Positions 9,031-20,262 of a stretch of DNA of 64,000 nt are shown piece after piece. The notes beneath the pieces are model-generated. The model made no database searches. It saw only the letters and a list, made by a program, of their open reading frames with translations, and was not told the origin of the DNA. The DNA is taken from the NCBI RefSeq assembly GCF_029867415.1, contig NW_026705315.1, forward strand, positions 695,001 to 759,000, given 5' to 3'. How positions within the stretch are numbered: the stretch's first letter is position 1; each line of letters opens with the position of its first letter. The stretch comes from Vicia villosa (taxonomy: Eukaryota; Streptophyta; Magnoliopsida; Fabales; Fabaceae). The translations under genes were made by a program, and so were the position numbers.

Positions 9031-12000
9031 CTAACGTCTCTTTCTTTTCTTGGTAGGTTTGTGTACTACGCGTCTCTTAACAATGCGGACGGTTGGATTG
9101 ATCCAAATACCCTCATTATGATCATTTCTAATACAAGATTCATTCTCATTTTGATCGTTTCTTGTACAAGATTCAATGCCAACACCAATATCACCTTGAT
9201 CTTCAATTTTTTCATCAACTATTTTGTTAGATAAAAGCACTATAGACCATTTCGTACTTGTCGGATCATTGACATAGAACACTTGTTTAGCTTGAGAGGC
9301 TAGAATGAAAGGCTCATCTTTGTACCCTACCCTATTGAGATCCACTTGCAAAAATCCTGACTTATCCATTCGTACGCCACTATTATTTTCAACCCACTTG
9401 CAACCAAATACAGGAATCTGAAACTTCGCGTAATCAAACACCAAAATGCGCTCGATAACCCCAAAATATGACAAATTTGCAAATTTCGGATTTAAGTCAT
9501 TCGCACTTGATATGTGCATAGCTTCAGCTACCAAGGTTACACCACTATTTTGCATAGTACTTTTATCATCCTGTTCTTTGGTATAAAATGTGTATCCATT
9601 AATTGCGTATGCGCTATAAGAAAGTACAATTACAGATGGACCATAGGCTAAACATCTCAACCTTTCTGTTACTGAAGCAGGATCTGAACGATACTTTGAA
9701 TAAATATGATCTCTAAACCACGGTATGAAACTTCGATTGTGCTCTCGTACTATCCAGTTCTCATTTCTATTTGGATTTAAATCTCGGAGAACAACTTTGT
9801 GCATTTCAACAAACGGCTCAACCTCAATCTCATTGTGCAGAACATACAAGTGCACTTGATCCCGTTCGACCATTGATACTGTCACAACTTTATTTCCAAT
9901 TAGCCTTTTTCCTTCTTTTTTTTCGACAATATGAGATTTGGGGAGTCCAATTGATTGAACATTTGACAGATATTCAGTACAAAACTCAACCGCTTCTTCA
10001 GCAACGTATCGCTCGGCAATACAACCCTCCGGTCGACTTCTGTTTTTCACGTACCCTTTTAATATTTTCATATAACGTTCAGCAGGGTACATCCATCTCA
10101 TATAAGCTGGTCCGCACAGTTGTGTCTCTTTCACAAGATGAACGACTAGATGAACCATTATGTCAAAAAACGAGGGAGGAAAATACATTTCAAGATCACA
10201 TAAAGTAACAACTATCTCATTTTGCAATGTTGGTAAGATCGCGGGATCGACCACCTTACTGCAAATAGACCTGAAGAAGAAACACAGCTTAGTTATTGCG
10301 CTTCTTACTTTTTCTGGCAGAATAGAACGTATACCTATTGGTAAAAAATGTTCCATTATAACATGGCAATCATGCGTCTTCAAACTCTTTAACTTGAGGT
10401 CTTTCATGGACACAAGTCTTCTAATATCTGAAGAGTAGCCTTCTGGAACTTTTACTTCACTGAGGAACTTACACAATGTTTTCTTCTCCTTTCTAGATAG
10501 AGTGTAAACAGCAGGTGGCAAATATGTTCGTCTTCCTTTCGTCACGGGCGCCAATTCAGTTCTCATCCCCATGTTTACCATGTCATTCCTTATGTTAACG
10601 CCATCCTTAGACTTTCCTTGTATATTGAGTAGCGTACCTATAACGCTGTCAAATACATTTTTTTCAATATGCATAACATCCAGGAAATGTCTTACGTACA
10701 ACGACTTCCAATATGGAAGTTCAAAGAAAATTGACTTCTTCTTCCACCCACCCTTGACAATTGAATGTGCAAAAGGCTTGCCAAACTGAGTGCTCACATC
10801 TTTCACCTTTTCAAAAATTTGATCACCTGACAAAAAAGGCGGGGCTGTACGATGTTCGGCCTCTCCATTGAATGCTTTTCTCCACCCACGGTAGTGATGA
10901 TTAGAATTTAAGAATCTACGATGGCCGAGAAAGACATTCTTCTGACAAAGCGCCAATCGTGTCGTATCGGTTTCATCTTCACAAACAGGACACGCCTTTT
11001 GACCCTTGTTGCTGTACCCGGATAGATTTCCGTATGCTGGAAAATCATTAATTGTTCCAAACAACATCGCCCTCAAGTTGAAACTTTCTTTCCTATACCC
11101 ATCGTAAACCTCCACACCTCTCTCCCACAAAAACTTTAAATCTTCGATTAAGGGTGCCAAGTATACGTCTATGTCATTCCCTGGTTGTTTAGGCCCAGAA
11201 ATTAGCATAGATAACATCATGTACTTACGCTTCATACATAGCCACGGAGGTAAGTTATAAATCATAAGAATCACAGGCCATGTGCTATGCGAGATACTTT
11301 GAATACCATGCGGGTTCATTCCATCAGTAGACAATGACAACCAAAGGTTTCTTGCTTCTTTTCCAAATTCAGGATATTCAGTATCAACTTTACTCCATTG
11401 TGGTGAGTCTGCCGGATGTCGCAACTTTCCATCAATAATTCTTTCATCTGCATGCCAAGTCAAGTGTCTTGAATCGGTCTCACTACGATACATGCGTCTA
11501 AATCTCGGAATTATAGGAAAATACCATAAGACTTTAGCAGGAGACAACTTTTTCTTATATCGAGGGGCACCACATTTAGGACACTCATTCAACGCTGCAT
11601 ACTCGTTTCGAAACAAAACGCAATCGTTTGGACATGCGTGTATCTTATCATAGCTCATTCCAATAGAAGACAACATCTTTTTGGCTTCATACGTTCGATT
11701 GGGAAGAACATTATCCTCTGGTAGCATATCTTTCATAAGGGCTAATAACTCTGTGAAACTTTTATCCGACCATCCATTGTCCGCCTTTAAGTTGTACAAC
11801 TTTAACACCGCAGACAATCTTGTGAATTTTGAACAACCATCATACAACGGTTTCTCTGCATCGCTTACCAACCTCTCAAACATTTTGGGACAATCCGCTA
11901 GATCTTCTTCCAGCGCTTCTGCAATCTCTTCGACTCGATCACAATCGTATGTGTCTGTGCAATCGTCGTTTGAAGCATACTTCCTATTACACCTCGACCC

Positions 12001-12246
12001 AGCATTCCCGGTACTTTTCTCACCATGCATTGTCCAACATGTATAACTTCTATCAATTCCAAACCGTAGTAAATGAGATCCCAACTGATTCCCGTCAACC
12101 TTACCCCCGGCATAACAGCAACCCAAGCAAGGACACGGCATTCGAAGCGGGTCTTTGGAGTTCGCAACCGCAAACTCAACAAATTCCCATACCCCTTTCT
12201 CGTACTCTTTCGACAATCGGTTTGAATTCATCCATGTCTTATCCAT
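9031..12246 (-). CDS. TNP2: TNP2-type CACTA transposase (TNPD homologue), uninterrupted
   Basis: Single 1071-codon frame starting at the ATG MDKTWMNSNRLS. Domains in order: N-terminal transposase-associated zinc domain (about residues 1-80, MPCPCLGCC); a CxxC pair in ECPKCGAPRY (about 220); the Transposase_21/TNP2 core (about 250-600), with STDGMNPHG, a CPVCEDET zinc pair and FLDVMHIEKNVFD; DUF4218 (about 620-740; HDCHVIMEHFLPI, MVHLVVHLVKE, RWMYPAERYMKILKGYVKN); DUF4216 (about 930-1010; YAKFQIPVFGCKWVEN); and a basic tail KRRVVHKPTKKRKRR that looks like a nuclear localisation signal. It catalyses cut-and-paste transposition at CACTA ends. Length and domain set match intact family members and no stop or frameshift is seen, unlike nearly every other element here. 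Activity cannot be judged from sequence. Confidence 0.95.
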   Translation of the reverse strand: MDKTWMNSNRLSKEYEKGVWEFVEFAVANSKDPLRMPCPCLGCCYAGGKVDGNQLGSHLLRFGIDRSYTCWTMHGEKSTGNAGSRCNRKYASNDDCTDTYDCDRVEEIAEALEEDLADCPKMFERLVSDAEKPLYDGCSKFTRLSAVLKLYNLKADNGWSDKSFTELLALMKDMLPEDNVLPNRTYEAKKMLSSIGMSYDKIHACPNDCVLFRNEYAALNECPKCGAPRYKKKLSPAKVLWYFPIIPRFRRMYRSETDSRHLTWHADERIIDGKLRHPADSPQWSKVDTEYPEFGKEARNLWLSLSTDGMNPHGIQSISHSTWPVILMIYNLPPWLCMKRKYMMLSMLISGPKQPGNDIDVYLAPLIEDLKFLWERGVEVYDGYRKESFNLRAMLFGTINDFPAYGNLSGYSNKGQKACPVCEDETDTTRLALCQKNVFLGHRRFLNSNHHYRGWRKAFNGEAEHRTAPPFLSGDQIFEKVKDVSTQFGKPFAHSIVKGGWKKKSIFFELPYWKSLYVRHFLDVMHIEKNVFDSVIGTLLNIQGKSKDGVNIRNDMVNMGMRTELAPVTKGRRTYLPPAVYTLSRKEKKTLCKFLSEVKVPEGYSSDIRRLVSMKDLKLKSLKTHDCHVIMEHFLPIGIRSILPEKVRSAITKLCFFFRSICSKVVDPAILPTLQNEIVVTLCDLEMYFPPSFFDIMVHLVVHLVKETQLCGPAYMRWMYPAERYMKILKGYVKNRSRPEGCIAERYVAEEAVEFCTEYLSNVQSIGLPKSHIVEKKEGKRLIGNKVVTVSMVERDQVHLYVLHNEIEVEPFVEMHKVVLRDLNPNRNENWIVREHNRSFIPWFRDHIYSKYRSDPASVTERLRCLAYGPSVIVLSYSAYAINGYTFYTKEQDDKSTMQNSGVTLVAEAMHISSANDLNPKFANLSYFGVIERILVFDYAKFQIPVFGCKWVENNSGVRMDKSGFLQVDLNRVGYKDEPFILASQAKQVFYVNDPTSTKWSIVLLSNKIVDEKIEDQGDIGVGIESCTRNDQNENESCIRNDHNEGIWINPTVRIVKRRVVHKPTKKRKRR

Positions 12247-13860
12247 GTCTTAATTAAGCTAAACAAATGCTTCTTGGTTTCTCTATCAGGTACTAAGGAA
12301 TTCTGTCAAGATAATAAATAGCTATCATCATAATAGAATACCTAATCAGAAAACCTAATCAGAATACCCGAATTCTTAAAGAAGACATTACCTTATTTCA
12401 AGGTAATATAAGTCCACAAACCAAAAAATTGGTTGAGAGACACTAAATTGATATTAAATAGAACCATAAACAATAAACTATAAGCAGAAAATAACAAACT
12501 ATAAGCAAGAAGAAAGGGATAGTAACCTGAGTTAGACTTGATGTGGGAGATGGGTAGGTTTGAATCGGCGTTGTACAAGTAGAAACCAGAGACTTCAAAG
12601 TAACTGTAAAATTAAACACACACACCATGCGGTTAAATACACCACTACTAACAAATATCAAAATAAACCCAATCTAGAACTCAATTATTTAAAATGATAT
12701 GAAATCAATTATCAATTAGCTAGTAACTACAAACAAGAGAAAGAACAGATGCATACATGTGTACCACGGCTTGTTCAACATACATTGGTTCGTAAATGAG
12801 AGGCTAGTTCATTAGTCCTAACAATTAACCTCAACTAACAGTCTAACTTTATAACTAACTTACAACATAACCACCAGTAGGATTAAGTGATAACTAACGG
12901 TCTTTTTAAAATAGAATCTTAATTTATTTTCATACATTACTTTTAATATGAAATGAAATAAATATCGAATTAGTAATGCTTTGAGATTATAAGAAATCAA
13001 ATTAGACAAAATACATATTATCACTTTCAAATATATATGCATTTATACAATTAAACAAACTTTAGTAACAAAGGTCTCCATTTTTCAAAACTCTACTCCT
13101 TTTAAGAAATGAAAGAATCCTCACTCATATTTTAGAATCAAGTAAAACCATAAAACATTAAAGTGAACGTAGTTTCTCTTAATAATCATTTGGTGTAGAC
13201 AAGTTATTAACCCTCAATTGAACTACCCATTACAATTCAAATAACTCAATGATATGACAAAGAAGAAATTATGCAGCAAGTAGTTCATGCTTTCATAATA
13301 TACTATAGCTTTCATTTCATATCATATACTATAGCTTTCATTTCATGCTTTCATTTCAAACAACCCATTATAATTAAAAACGAAAATGGCACTAATGTGT
13401 TCTATTCTTGACAAATGTGTTTGCAATTTAGATATAAAAATATCAAAGTTCTGTTTTTAGCTAAAATAATGGCACTAATGTGTTCTATTCTTGAAAAATT
13501 GTGTTCTTCAGCACAACACATTCAGTACCCAACAACAAAGCAACAAGAAATTGTGTTCATGGATTATAACCTATTAAGAAACATAGCCAGTCGAACAAAA
13601 ACAATTAAAAATAAAGCAAAAGAAAACAAGGTGACATACATGAAGATGAAGATGACGGCGGCGGTGGAGGCGAGATGCTACACGGCGGCGGCGGCGGTGA
13701 AGAACTTTGAGTTGTGGGAGACAAAGTGGGGGAGACGAAGTGGAAGAAAAAAGATGGGGGAGACAAAATGGGTTTTCTGGGTTTTCTGGGCAAGTTAGCG
13801 TCAATGGGAGAAAAAAGATGAATTAGGGATTCTGAACGCGTAATATCAAATTTTAGTAAT
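12247..13860. other. CACTA 5' region upstream of TNP2, no gene
   Basis: About 1.6 kb between TNP2 and the right subterminal array. Mostly AT-rich, probably leader and promoter of the CACTA genes on the minus strand. A direct repeat of TACTATAGCTTTCATTTCAT occurs at about 13302-13345, and ATGGCACTAATGTGTTCTAT occurs at about 13384 and 13467. A GC-rich (GGC)n-like stretch lies at 13655-13700. Reading frames at 13415-13937 are compositional and not credible as genes. Confidence 0.6.
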
Positions 13861-14234
13861 AAGGCTACTAAAGCGCTTCTGGAAAGCGCTCTCATAGCCT
13901 GGTCTATACCAGCGCTTTTGACAAAAAGCGCTCTCATTAAACACCCCTACCAGAGCGCTTTTGAAAAGCGCTTTCGTTCCCCCCACGTTCCCCCCACCTA
14001 CCAGAGCGCTTTTGTAAAGCGCTTTCGTACCCCCCACCTACCAGAGCGCTTTTGAAAAGCGCTCTCATAACCCCCCCCTACCAGAGCGCTTCTTAAAAGC
14101 GCTTTCATACCCCCCCACTATTAGAGCGCTTTTTTAGCGTGTTTTTTAATTTTGTCTTTAGCGAAGCCTATGCCAGCGCTTTTCCTAAAAGCGCTTTCGT
14201 AGGGGTGCTGCTAAAAGCCAAATTTGGCGTAGTG
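13861..14234. repeat. CACTA right subterminal repeat array and terminus
   Basis: Copies of AGCGCTTTTnnAAAGCGCT pairs alternate with ACCCCCCnCCTACCAG or CTCATA linkers up to the terminal GGCGTAGTG at 14226-14234 (CACTACGCC on the minus strand). The arrangement mirrors 5749-6240. The reading frames here are low-complexity products of the array. Confidence 0.88.
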
Positions 14235-14413
14235 AAAAATTAAATCAATTTAAATATAACAACACTGCATTTTTTTTCATTTATTTATTTTTGAAAAAAG
14301 TAAATTATAAATAACCGAAGTTAGAACAAACAGATGAGACGGTAAAGATATTTTTTCTAAATTTAATGATTATAATTCATTCACAATATATAAATTCTCT
14401 ATGCTAGACATAA
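14235..14413. other. AT-rich flank between CACTA element and SINE
   Basis: No gene, repeat end or RNA signal recognised. Confidence 0.4.
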
Positions 14414-14424
14414 ATCAACTCAAA

Positions 14425-14572
14425 CCAATCGTTAGTTGGTCCAGTGGTGATTGGCGCTGGACTTGGTAGGTCGAACCACGGTTCGATCCCCCACAACTGC
14501 GATCGGGAGGGGGCTTGACTCACTTGATTGAACCGGACTATACCGGTGGTGATAAGCCAAAAAAAAAAAAAA
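14425..14572 (+). mobile_element. tRNA-derived SINE with 11-bp target duplication
   Basis: A box A-like TGGTCCAGTGG (14436-14446) and a box B GGTTCGATCCC (about 14480-14490) form an internal pol III promoter. The body ends in a 14-A tract (14559-14572). ATCAACTCAAA at 14414-14424 is repeated exactly at 14573-14583. Promoter boxes, A-tail and flanking duplication together define a SINE. It is about 148 bp long, with no coding capacity, and depends on LINE machinery in trans. Confidence 0.93.
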
Positions 14573-14583
14573 ATCAACTCAAA

Positions 14584-15204
14584 TATATTTATTTATATTT
14601 TTACCATAAAATATCACCGTCAATATTTATTTCAGGAAAAAAACTACAAAGAGGGAACAATAGAACATGGGTAGCCGGGACCCACTTAGATTTTGTATAT
14701 AAATCTACGGAAAAGATAGCCGTATAAGACGACGCCGTCTCTATCAACAAAATACGAATCATGTTAAATTAACCGTAAAAACTGTTGAAAGCGAAAACAA
14801 ACGTGCTATTGCATATTCGTTAATGAAGCCGTTAATGGAGGTTATTTCTAATTTCTATGCTGAATCTATGGTTAGATGCTAAACATTAATTTTCACATGG
14901 CTGTCTTTATCAGTTATATACAAATTAACTAAATATTTGGCTAAAATCAAGGCGTTCTTTTCACCATTATTTTACTCATTTATTGGTGATTTCATTTTTG
15001 TATTCTTGTGTGGCTAAAAATGGAGACAAAATTTGAGAGGAATCAAGTCTCATTTTTAAACTATTTAATTTCACTATCAAATTTATGTATGATTTCATTT
15101 TGATTAGCAAAATGAAATATTATCATTCACAGTAAACTACAACTTTTTTATACCAAAATTGTATAATATTCTTAAAAAAATTACCCACTCCATCCTTCTC
15201 AAAT
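14584..15204. other. Unassigned AT-rich flank
   Basis: About 620 bp with no convincing gene or element end. A small frame at 14515-14727 overlaps the SINE tail and is not credible. This may be the oldest host sequence beside the nested tower that starts at 15205. Confidence 0.4.
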
Positions 15205-15530
15205 TGTAGCGGCGGAAAATTTGCGATTAAGCCATTAATTTGACTTAACTTATTAAAAAGCAAGAGTCGCCACCGAACTTTATTGATTCCAAAAGAGGAA
15301 AAGGAAAAAAATCGAAAAAAATCCACAAAGAAATCTGGATACGGGGGTTGGTTATCTAAGGGGAAGGTGTTAGCAACCCTCACATTTGTGGTACTCCACA
15401 GGTACCTTTTGAAAATCTGTGTTATGTTAAAACCATTTTTGTTTGCTTAAAAGAAAAAAGAGAAATGAGAAAAGAAAAGGTTATTTACAAAAGTTTGCTC
15501 GGCAAGACGTTGCATCTTGTGCCTACATAA
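15205..15530 (-). repeat. Gypsy LTR 3' fragment, truncated by SIRE element A
   Basis: Reverse complement matches the 3' part of the LTR at 58709-61975: shared CAGATTTTCAAAAnGGTnCCTG, GTGGAGTACCACA, CACCTTCCCCTT, CAATAAAGnnCGGTGGCGACT and the end CCGCTACA (15205). No primer site follows the end, so it is a 3' LTR or solo LTR remnant. Its 5' part is cut at 15530, where SIRE element A begins; the rest is absent from the window. Confidence 0.82.
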
Positions 15531-16661
15531 TATTAGAACAAGATTTGTTCTGATCAATATTCTTGTTTTGATGATAACATTATATATGAATTTTGTATAA
15601 GACAATATGGTACTCTAATCCTTACATTTTCCATTTCAGGAAATACATAAAGAGTATATACAATTCAACGCTCAGAAGCACTGACTCAGAAGGTTCTTGA
15701 TGGCTGCATCAGAACATGCTCTGGCAAGACATCAGAAGATTGTCAAGCAGAATCAGAACATGGAATATGAAGCATCAGAAGAACGTGAAGTCAGAAGCAG
15801 AAGCACTGATGTTCTAAACGGCATCACGCTCAAGCTCTTCAAAGTCAGAAGATAAGAAGATGCTCTGCACCAAGCTGATTGACTCTGATATTCGTTGTAT
15901 CTACAAATCTGAGTTCAGAATCAAGTACAAGATGACAGGCTATTAAGTCTAATATCTGACTGACAAAAGGAACGTTAGAAGCTACAAAAGGCAAAGTCAG
16001 TAAAAGCAGCAAAAGCATGGCTCGAGGTAGTTGACAAAAGTGTGAAACATTAAATGCAAAGCTGTACTATTCACGTAATGCATTAAATGCAACCCAACAA
16101 TCATCTTCTCAAACGCCTATAAATATGGAAGTTTTGATCAGAAGCAGCTAGCCAACACTTGTGAAAAATACTGAAACGCTGTCAAAATCAAAGCTCACGA
16201 ACTTCATCTTCAACCTCACAAACTCTTGTAATATTTAGTAAGTGTTAAGCTTAGAACTTAAGAGAAATATCACTGTTGTGATTATAGATTTATAAGAAGC
16301 AATTCATACTCTTGTAAACATTATTTTACATTGATTGTAAAAGGTTCCTAGAGTGATCAGTGTGATCAGTAGACTCTAGAAGACTTAGAGGTTATCTAAG
16401 TGGTGATTTCCTAGAGTGATCAAGTTGTGATCTGTATACTCTAGAAGACTTAGAGGTTATCTACGTGGAAAACCATTGTAATCAATTGGATTAGTGGATT
16501 AAATCCTCAGTTGAGGTAAATCACTCTAAGGGGGTTGACTGGAGTAGTTTCGTTAACAACGAACCAGGATAAAAAGAATTGTGTTCATTGCTCTTATCTT
16601 ATAAGTTTTTAAAGTCACACTTATTCAAACCCTCCCTTTCTAAGTGTTTTTCTATCCTTCA
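15531..16661 (+). repeat. 5' LTR of SIRE-type element A (1131 bp)
   Basis: Starts TATTAGAACAAG (TG mutated to TA compared with TGTTAGAACAAG in the copies at 36004 and 53822) and ends TCTATCCTTCA. Internal landmarks shared with those copies: CCTATAAATA promoter block near 16120, the GTGATCAG/CTCTAGAAGACTTAGAGGTT duplication at 16350-16460 and AAACCNTCCCTTTCTAAGTG. The left flank is CATAA. The primer site expected after the LTR has been deleted here (compare 37139-37155). Confidence 0.9.
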
Positions 16662-16683
16662 GGGAGAAAAACACAAAGTCAAT

Positions 16684-18336
16684 ATGGTTGAAACAACTGC
16701 TTCAACAGCTACACCTGTTTCTACTGATCAAAATAACAATGGCAATGGTTTCAATGGATATTCTAGACCACCAGTGTTTGATGGTGAAAAATTTGAATAC
16801 TGGAAAGATAGACTTGAAAGTTACTTTCTTGGTCAAGGTGGTGACTTATGGTATCTAGTCTTGGATGGTTACAGACATCCTGTAAATGCTCGAGGAGTAA
16901 AGATGTCTAGACAAGAAATGAGTGATGACCAAAAGAAACAATTCAAGAATCGTCACAAGTTAAGGACTATTCTGCTGAATGCTATTTCTCATGCTGAATA
17001 TGAGAAAATAACAAACAGAGAAACTGCTCATGACATCTTTGAATCCTTGAAGATGACTCATGAAGGTAATGCCCAAGTCAAGGAGACAAAAGCTCTTGCT
17101 TTAATCCAGAAGTATGAAGCTTTCAAGATGGAGGAAGATGAAAACATTGAAGCAATGTTCTCAAGATTCCAGACTCTGACTGCTGGATTAAGAGTGCTGG
17201 ACAAGGGATATACAAAGGTTGATCATGTCAAGAAGATCATCAGAAGTTTGCTCAGAAGATGAGGCCCAATGGTGACTGCATTCAAGATTGCTAAGAATCT
17301 GAATGAAGTCTCTCTTGAAGAGCTGATCAGTGCCCTGAGGAGTCATGAAATAGAGATGGATGCTAATGAACCTCAGAAGAAAGGTAAGTCAATTGCTTTA
17401 AAATCAAATAATAAAAAATGCACTAACGCTTTTCAGGCTAAAGAAGAAGATTCTGAAGAGTCAGAATCAAAAGAAGAAGAAGAAGAAGAAGATGAACTCT
17501 CCATGATCTCCAGAAAAGTAAATCAACTCTGGAAGAGTAAACAAAGGAATTTCAAGAACTTCAGAAGTTCTAAAAGGCCTGAAAGAGGAGAATCTTCTGG
17601 ACACAGAAGATCTGACAAAAAGAAGGTGACATGCTTTGAGTGCAAGGAGTCAGGTCATTATAAGAATGAGTGTCCAAAGCTTCGGAGGGAAAAGCCCAAG
17701 AAGAAGTTTGAAAAGAATAAAGGCCTTATGGCTACTTGGGATGACTCAGACTCTTCTGATCAAGAGTCGGACTCTGAAGATGAGCAGGCAAACATTACGC
17801 TGATGGCCACTGTTGATGATGAATCAAAATCTACATCAGACTCAGATTCTGAAGAGGTATTTTCTGAACTTTCTAGAGAAGAGTTAGTTTCTAGTCTAAC
17901 TGAACTTCTGAAAATCAAGGCTCAACTCAGTATCAAATACAAGAAGCAGAAGAAGCTCTTTGCATCTGAAACTAAGAAGCTTGAATTAGAAAATTTTGAA
18001 CTTAAGGAAAAAGTTTTAAAATTATCCAAAGATGTTGAATCATCTTCTAGTTCAAAAAAGTCTATACCAAGTATGAACAATATTCTTAAGGAATATGACT
18101 TGAGTTTCAGGAAGTTTTTATCTAGAGGTATAGGCAAAAGTCAGCTAGCCTCTATGATATATGCAGTTAGTGGAAACAAGAGAGTTGGCATAGGCTATGA
18201 GGGTGAAACCCCATACAAACTTGAATCTGTGGATGAGATGAAAATCATATACAAACCTCTGTATGATCATTTCAAGTATGGCCACTCCCATGATATTAGG
18301 CTCACATCACATGCTAAGAGTTTCCACATTACACAC
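16684..18336 (+). pseudogene. SIRE-type gag of element A (5' part of gag-pol)
   Basis: Starts at the ATG MVETTASTATP. The gag core runs from PPVFDGEKFEYWKDRLESYF to VKKIIRSL, then FKIAKNLNEVSLEELIS, an acidic Ser/Glu-rich stretch, a CCHC zinc knuckle (CFECKESGHYKNEC, about 17632-17673), a second acidic stretch and a coiled coil (LSIKYKKQKKLFASETKKL). One nonsense codon at 17260-17262 (TGA where element B has TGG) breaks it. The frame ends at 18336 where the Ogre-type element is inserted and resumes at 31996. Family role is capsid and RNA packaging. Confidence 0.9.
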
Positions 18337-19536
18337 TGTCATACCACAAAATTTGCCCATCCCATCTCTCTTATTCAAACTCATATCAAAGTGCAATGCT
18401 CAAAGACACACCCTCCTAAACGATGGCTCAAGGAATTAGGGTTTTGATTTCTCTGAAGAAAATCAATGAATCAAAGGCTCCAATGCATTTCATATGGCTT
18501 ATGATGTCTCAAACTATCTCCATGACAAAATTCAGGCCTCAAATCCAAGGATCGACCAGTCAATTGCTCAGAAAGTCAACAGTCGACTAGTTTGACCTAA
18601 AAGTCAGCTATGGTCAAAGTACAGTCAAAACTCCTGAGTTTTTGTCAACAACCTTATTTTGAAGTATCCTTCATCACTTGATCAAGGATTTATCATGATT
18701 CATCAAGAAAAGATCAGAAATCAACAAAACCAAAAAGTTTCTAAATTAGGGTTTTCATAGGAGAAACTCAACTAAACTTTGACCAGTCATAACTCCCACA
18801 TGGAACATCAGAAATTTCCCATCCAAAGCTCATTTTGAAGAAAATTGAATTCTCTACAATTTTGTCTCTCACAAGCCAAGTCTAAAAATGCTTCATTTGA
18901 GAGATATGGATCAAAAGATCATAAGTCCCTACGATGCTGCCTTCGATTATATGATCTCATCTCTCGAGGTTTCCTACAAATGATGTGATAGTCCCTTTCG
19001 ATTGCTGAGGTGTCCCCTTAGTTTCCTAATAATGACTATTCTTATCCTTCCCTTAGACTACCTGCCCTCTTCATGGCAGGGACAGTCTTGTGGCGAACGA
19101 TACCTTCGACGACCCTTCAACCTCCAAATAAAAGGACTTCATACCCTCCCATGGTATGGATAGCCCTGAAAGGCTAAAAGAACTCTTTTACAATGTTAAG
19201 GTAATTACCTCCTAATTGCTAGCTCTGGTTTAAATCCTTTTTTTACTCTTTTCTCAAAAACCTTCAAAAAGCTACGCTTATTTACAAGCTAAAGTCTTAT
19301 TTCATTTCTAAACTTTTGAAAACTAAAGGCGCTAAGCAATTAAGAGCCCGTGGAAAACCATGGATGCAAAGGGTGCCTTACACCTTCCCTTTGTATAAAT
19401 TACCCCTCGAACTCAAAATTTCTTTTAAAGGATTTTTTTGTTCTTTTAGCCTTTCTTTAATTTGGATAAAATAAAAGTCGGTGGCGTCTCTTGCTTACCG
19501 CGACATTTTCTTTAAAAGTCAGTTCACCATATTACA
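18337..19536 (+). repeat. 5' LTR of the Ogre-type element (1200 bp)
   Basis: TGTCATACCACA start and ATATTACA end, followed after GAAC by the primer site. It matches 30795-31993 along its whole length with scattered substitutions. The segment near 19020-19180 (CTATTCTTATCCTTCCCTTA, ACTACCTGCC, GGCAGGGACAGTCTT) and the end CGGTGGCG(A)CTCTTGCTTAC are shared with the longer LTRs at 39310 and 48484, so these are related families. Confidence 0.93.
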
Positions 19537-19540
19537 GAAC

Positions 19541-19558
19541 TGGCGACTCTGCTGGGGA
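19541..19558 (+). other. Primer-binding site (Ogre type)
   Basis: TGGCGACTCTGCTGGGGA, 4 bp inside the 5' LTR. Its complement ends in CCA as expected for a tRNA 3' end; Ogre elements are reported to use tRNA-Arg. The same site follows the LTR at 43256. Confidence 0.88.
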
Positions 19559-20262
19559 TTTGTCGAATAAAAGAGGGGTTACCGTAAAAGTTTAGGATCA
19601 CTTAAATGTTTTCTATTGTTTGCTTTGCTTGCTTTATTTTTCAGGGACGCTTTGGGAAATAAATGAAGGACGAATCCTATACCCGGATTCAAGTACACTT
19701 AAGATAGGAGTGGCATAGTTATGGCGACCTCTTTCACGTATGTGGGAGATGAGTCAACATGAAGTTCACGCTTGAGTTAGGACTCCATAGCTATATGCAC
19801 ACCTTTCTCAAATGAGGGAGGTCTATGTATGTGCCTGTGGGTGCGCCGGAGCTCAAGGACCTTTAGTCACCTTTAACCCATCTTGGCCTTTAGGAACGTA
19901 GTGGGGGACTACTCTTGACAAATGTTGAGAACCTAGTCGCTACCCGATACTACAATTCAGATAGGTTCTTTCTCAAAGTATCATTGCATGATGCGATGTA
20001 TCATGTCCGAGGGTGCTTTAGAAGGGCTGACAATTTTGAATAACTGGTAGAACCCGTTGCTGATTTCATCTTATCCATATAAGTACCTTTGGGAAGGGCA
20101 CCTGATCATACTCCATGCAAGCCTTAAGTCAAAAATTGTGTGATTTGTGTGGATTTATTTTTCTGTGATGCATCATGCATACATGCATTCATAACATGGC
20201 TAACCCATTTCAAGGAGAAAAAGGTTTTTTTAACCATACTTTGTTTTGTAGGTTATCTGAAC

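Larger units (their letters stand above)
5749..14234 (-). mobile_element. CACTA (En/Spm) DNA transposon, about 8.5 kb
   Basis: The right terminus on the minus strand is CACTACGCCAAATTTGGC (ending at 14234), a classic CACTA end. The left end is less clear: the best match is CACAGCGCTTTTTTTGGC at 5749, which aligns with the right end through the TTTGGC-TTT-A-CAGC block but has lost the exact CACTA. Both ends carry dense AGCGCT subterminal repeats. Between them lie two minus-strand genes, TNP2 (9031-12246) and a Transposase_24/Ulp1 gene (6490-8574), the usual CACTA pair. Flanking triplets (TTT left, AAA right) do not form a direct duplication, so the left end is uncertain by tens of bases. Confidence 0.88.

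Noticed and set aside
13574..14037. Pro/Ser-rich minus-strand frames near the CACTA right end
   Set aside because: They translate simple GGC/CTC repeats and AGCGCT subterminal repeats.
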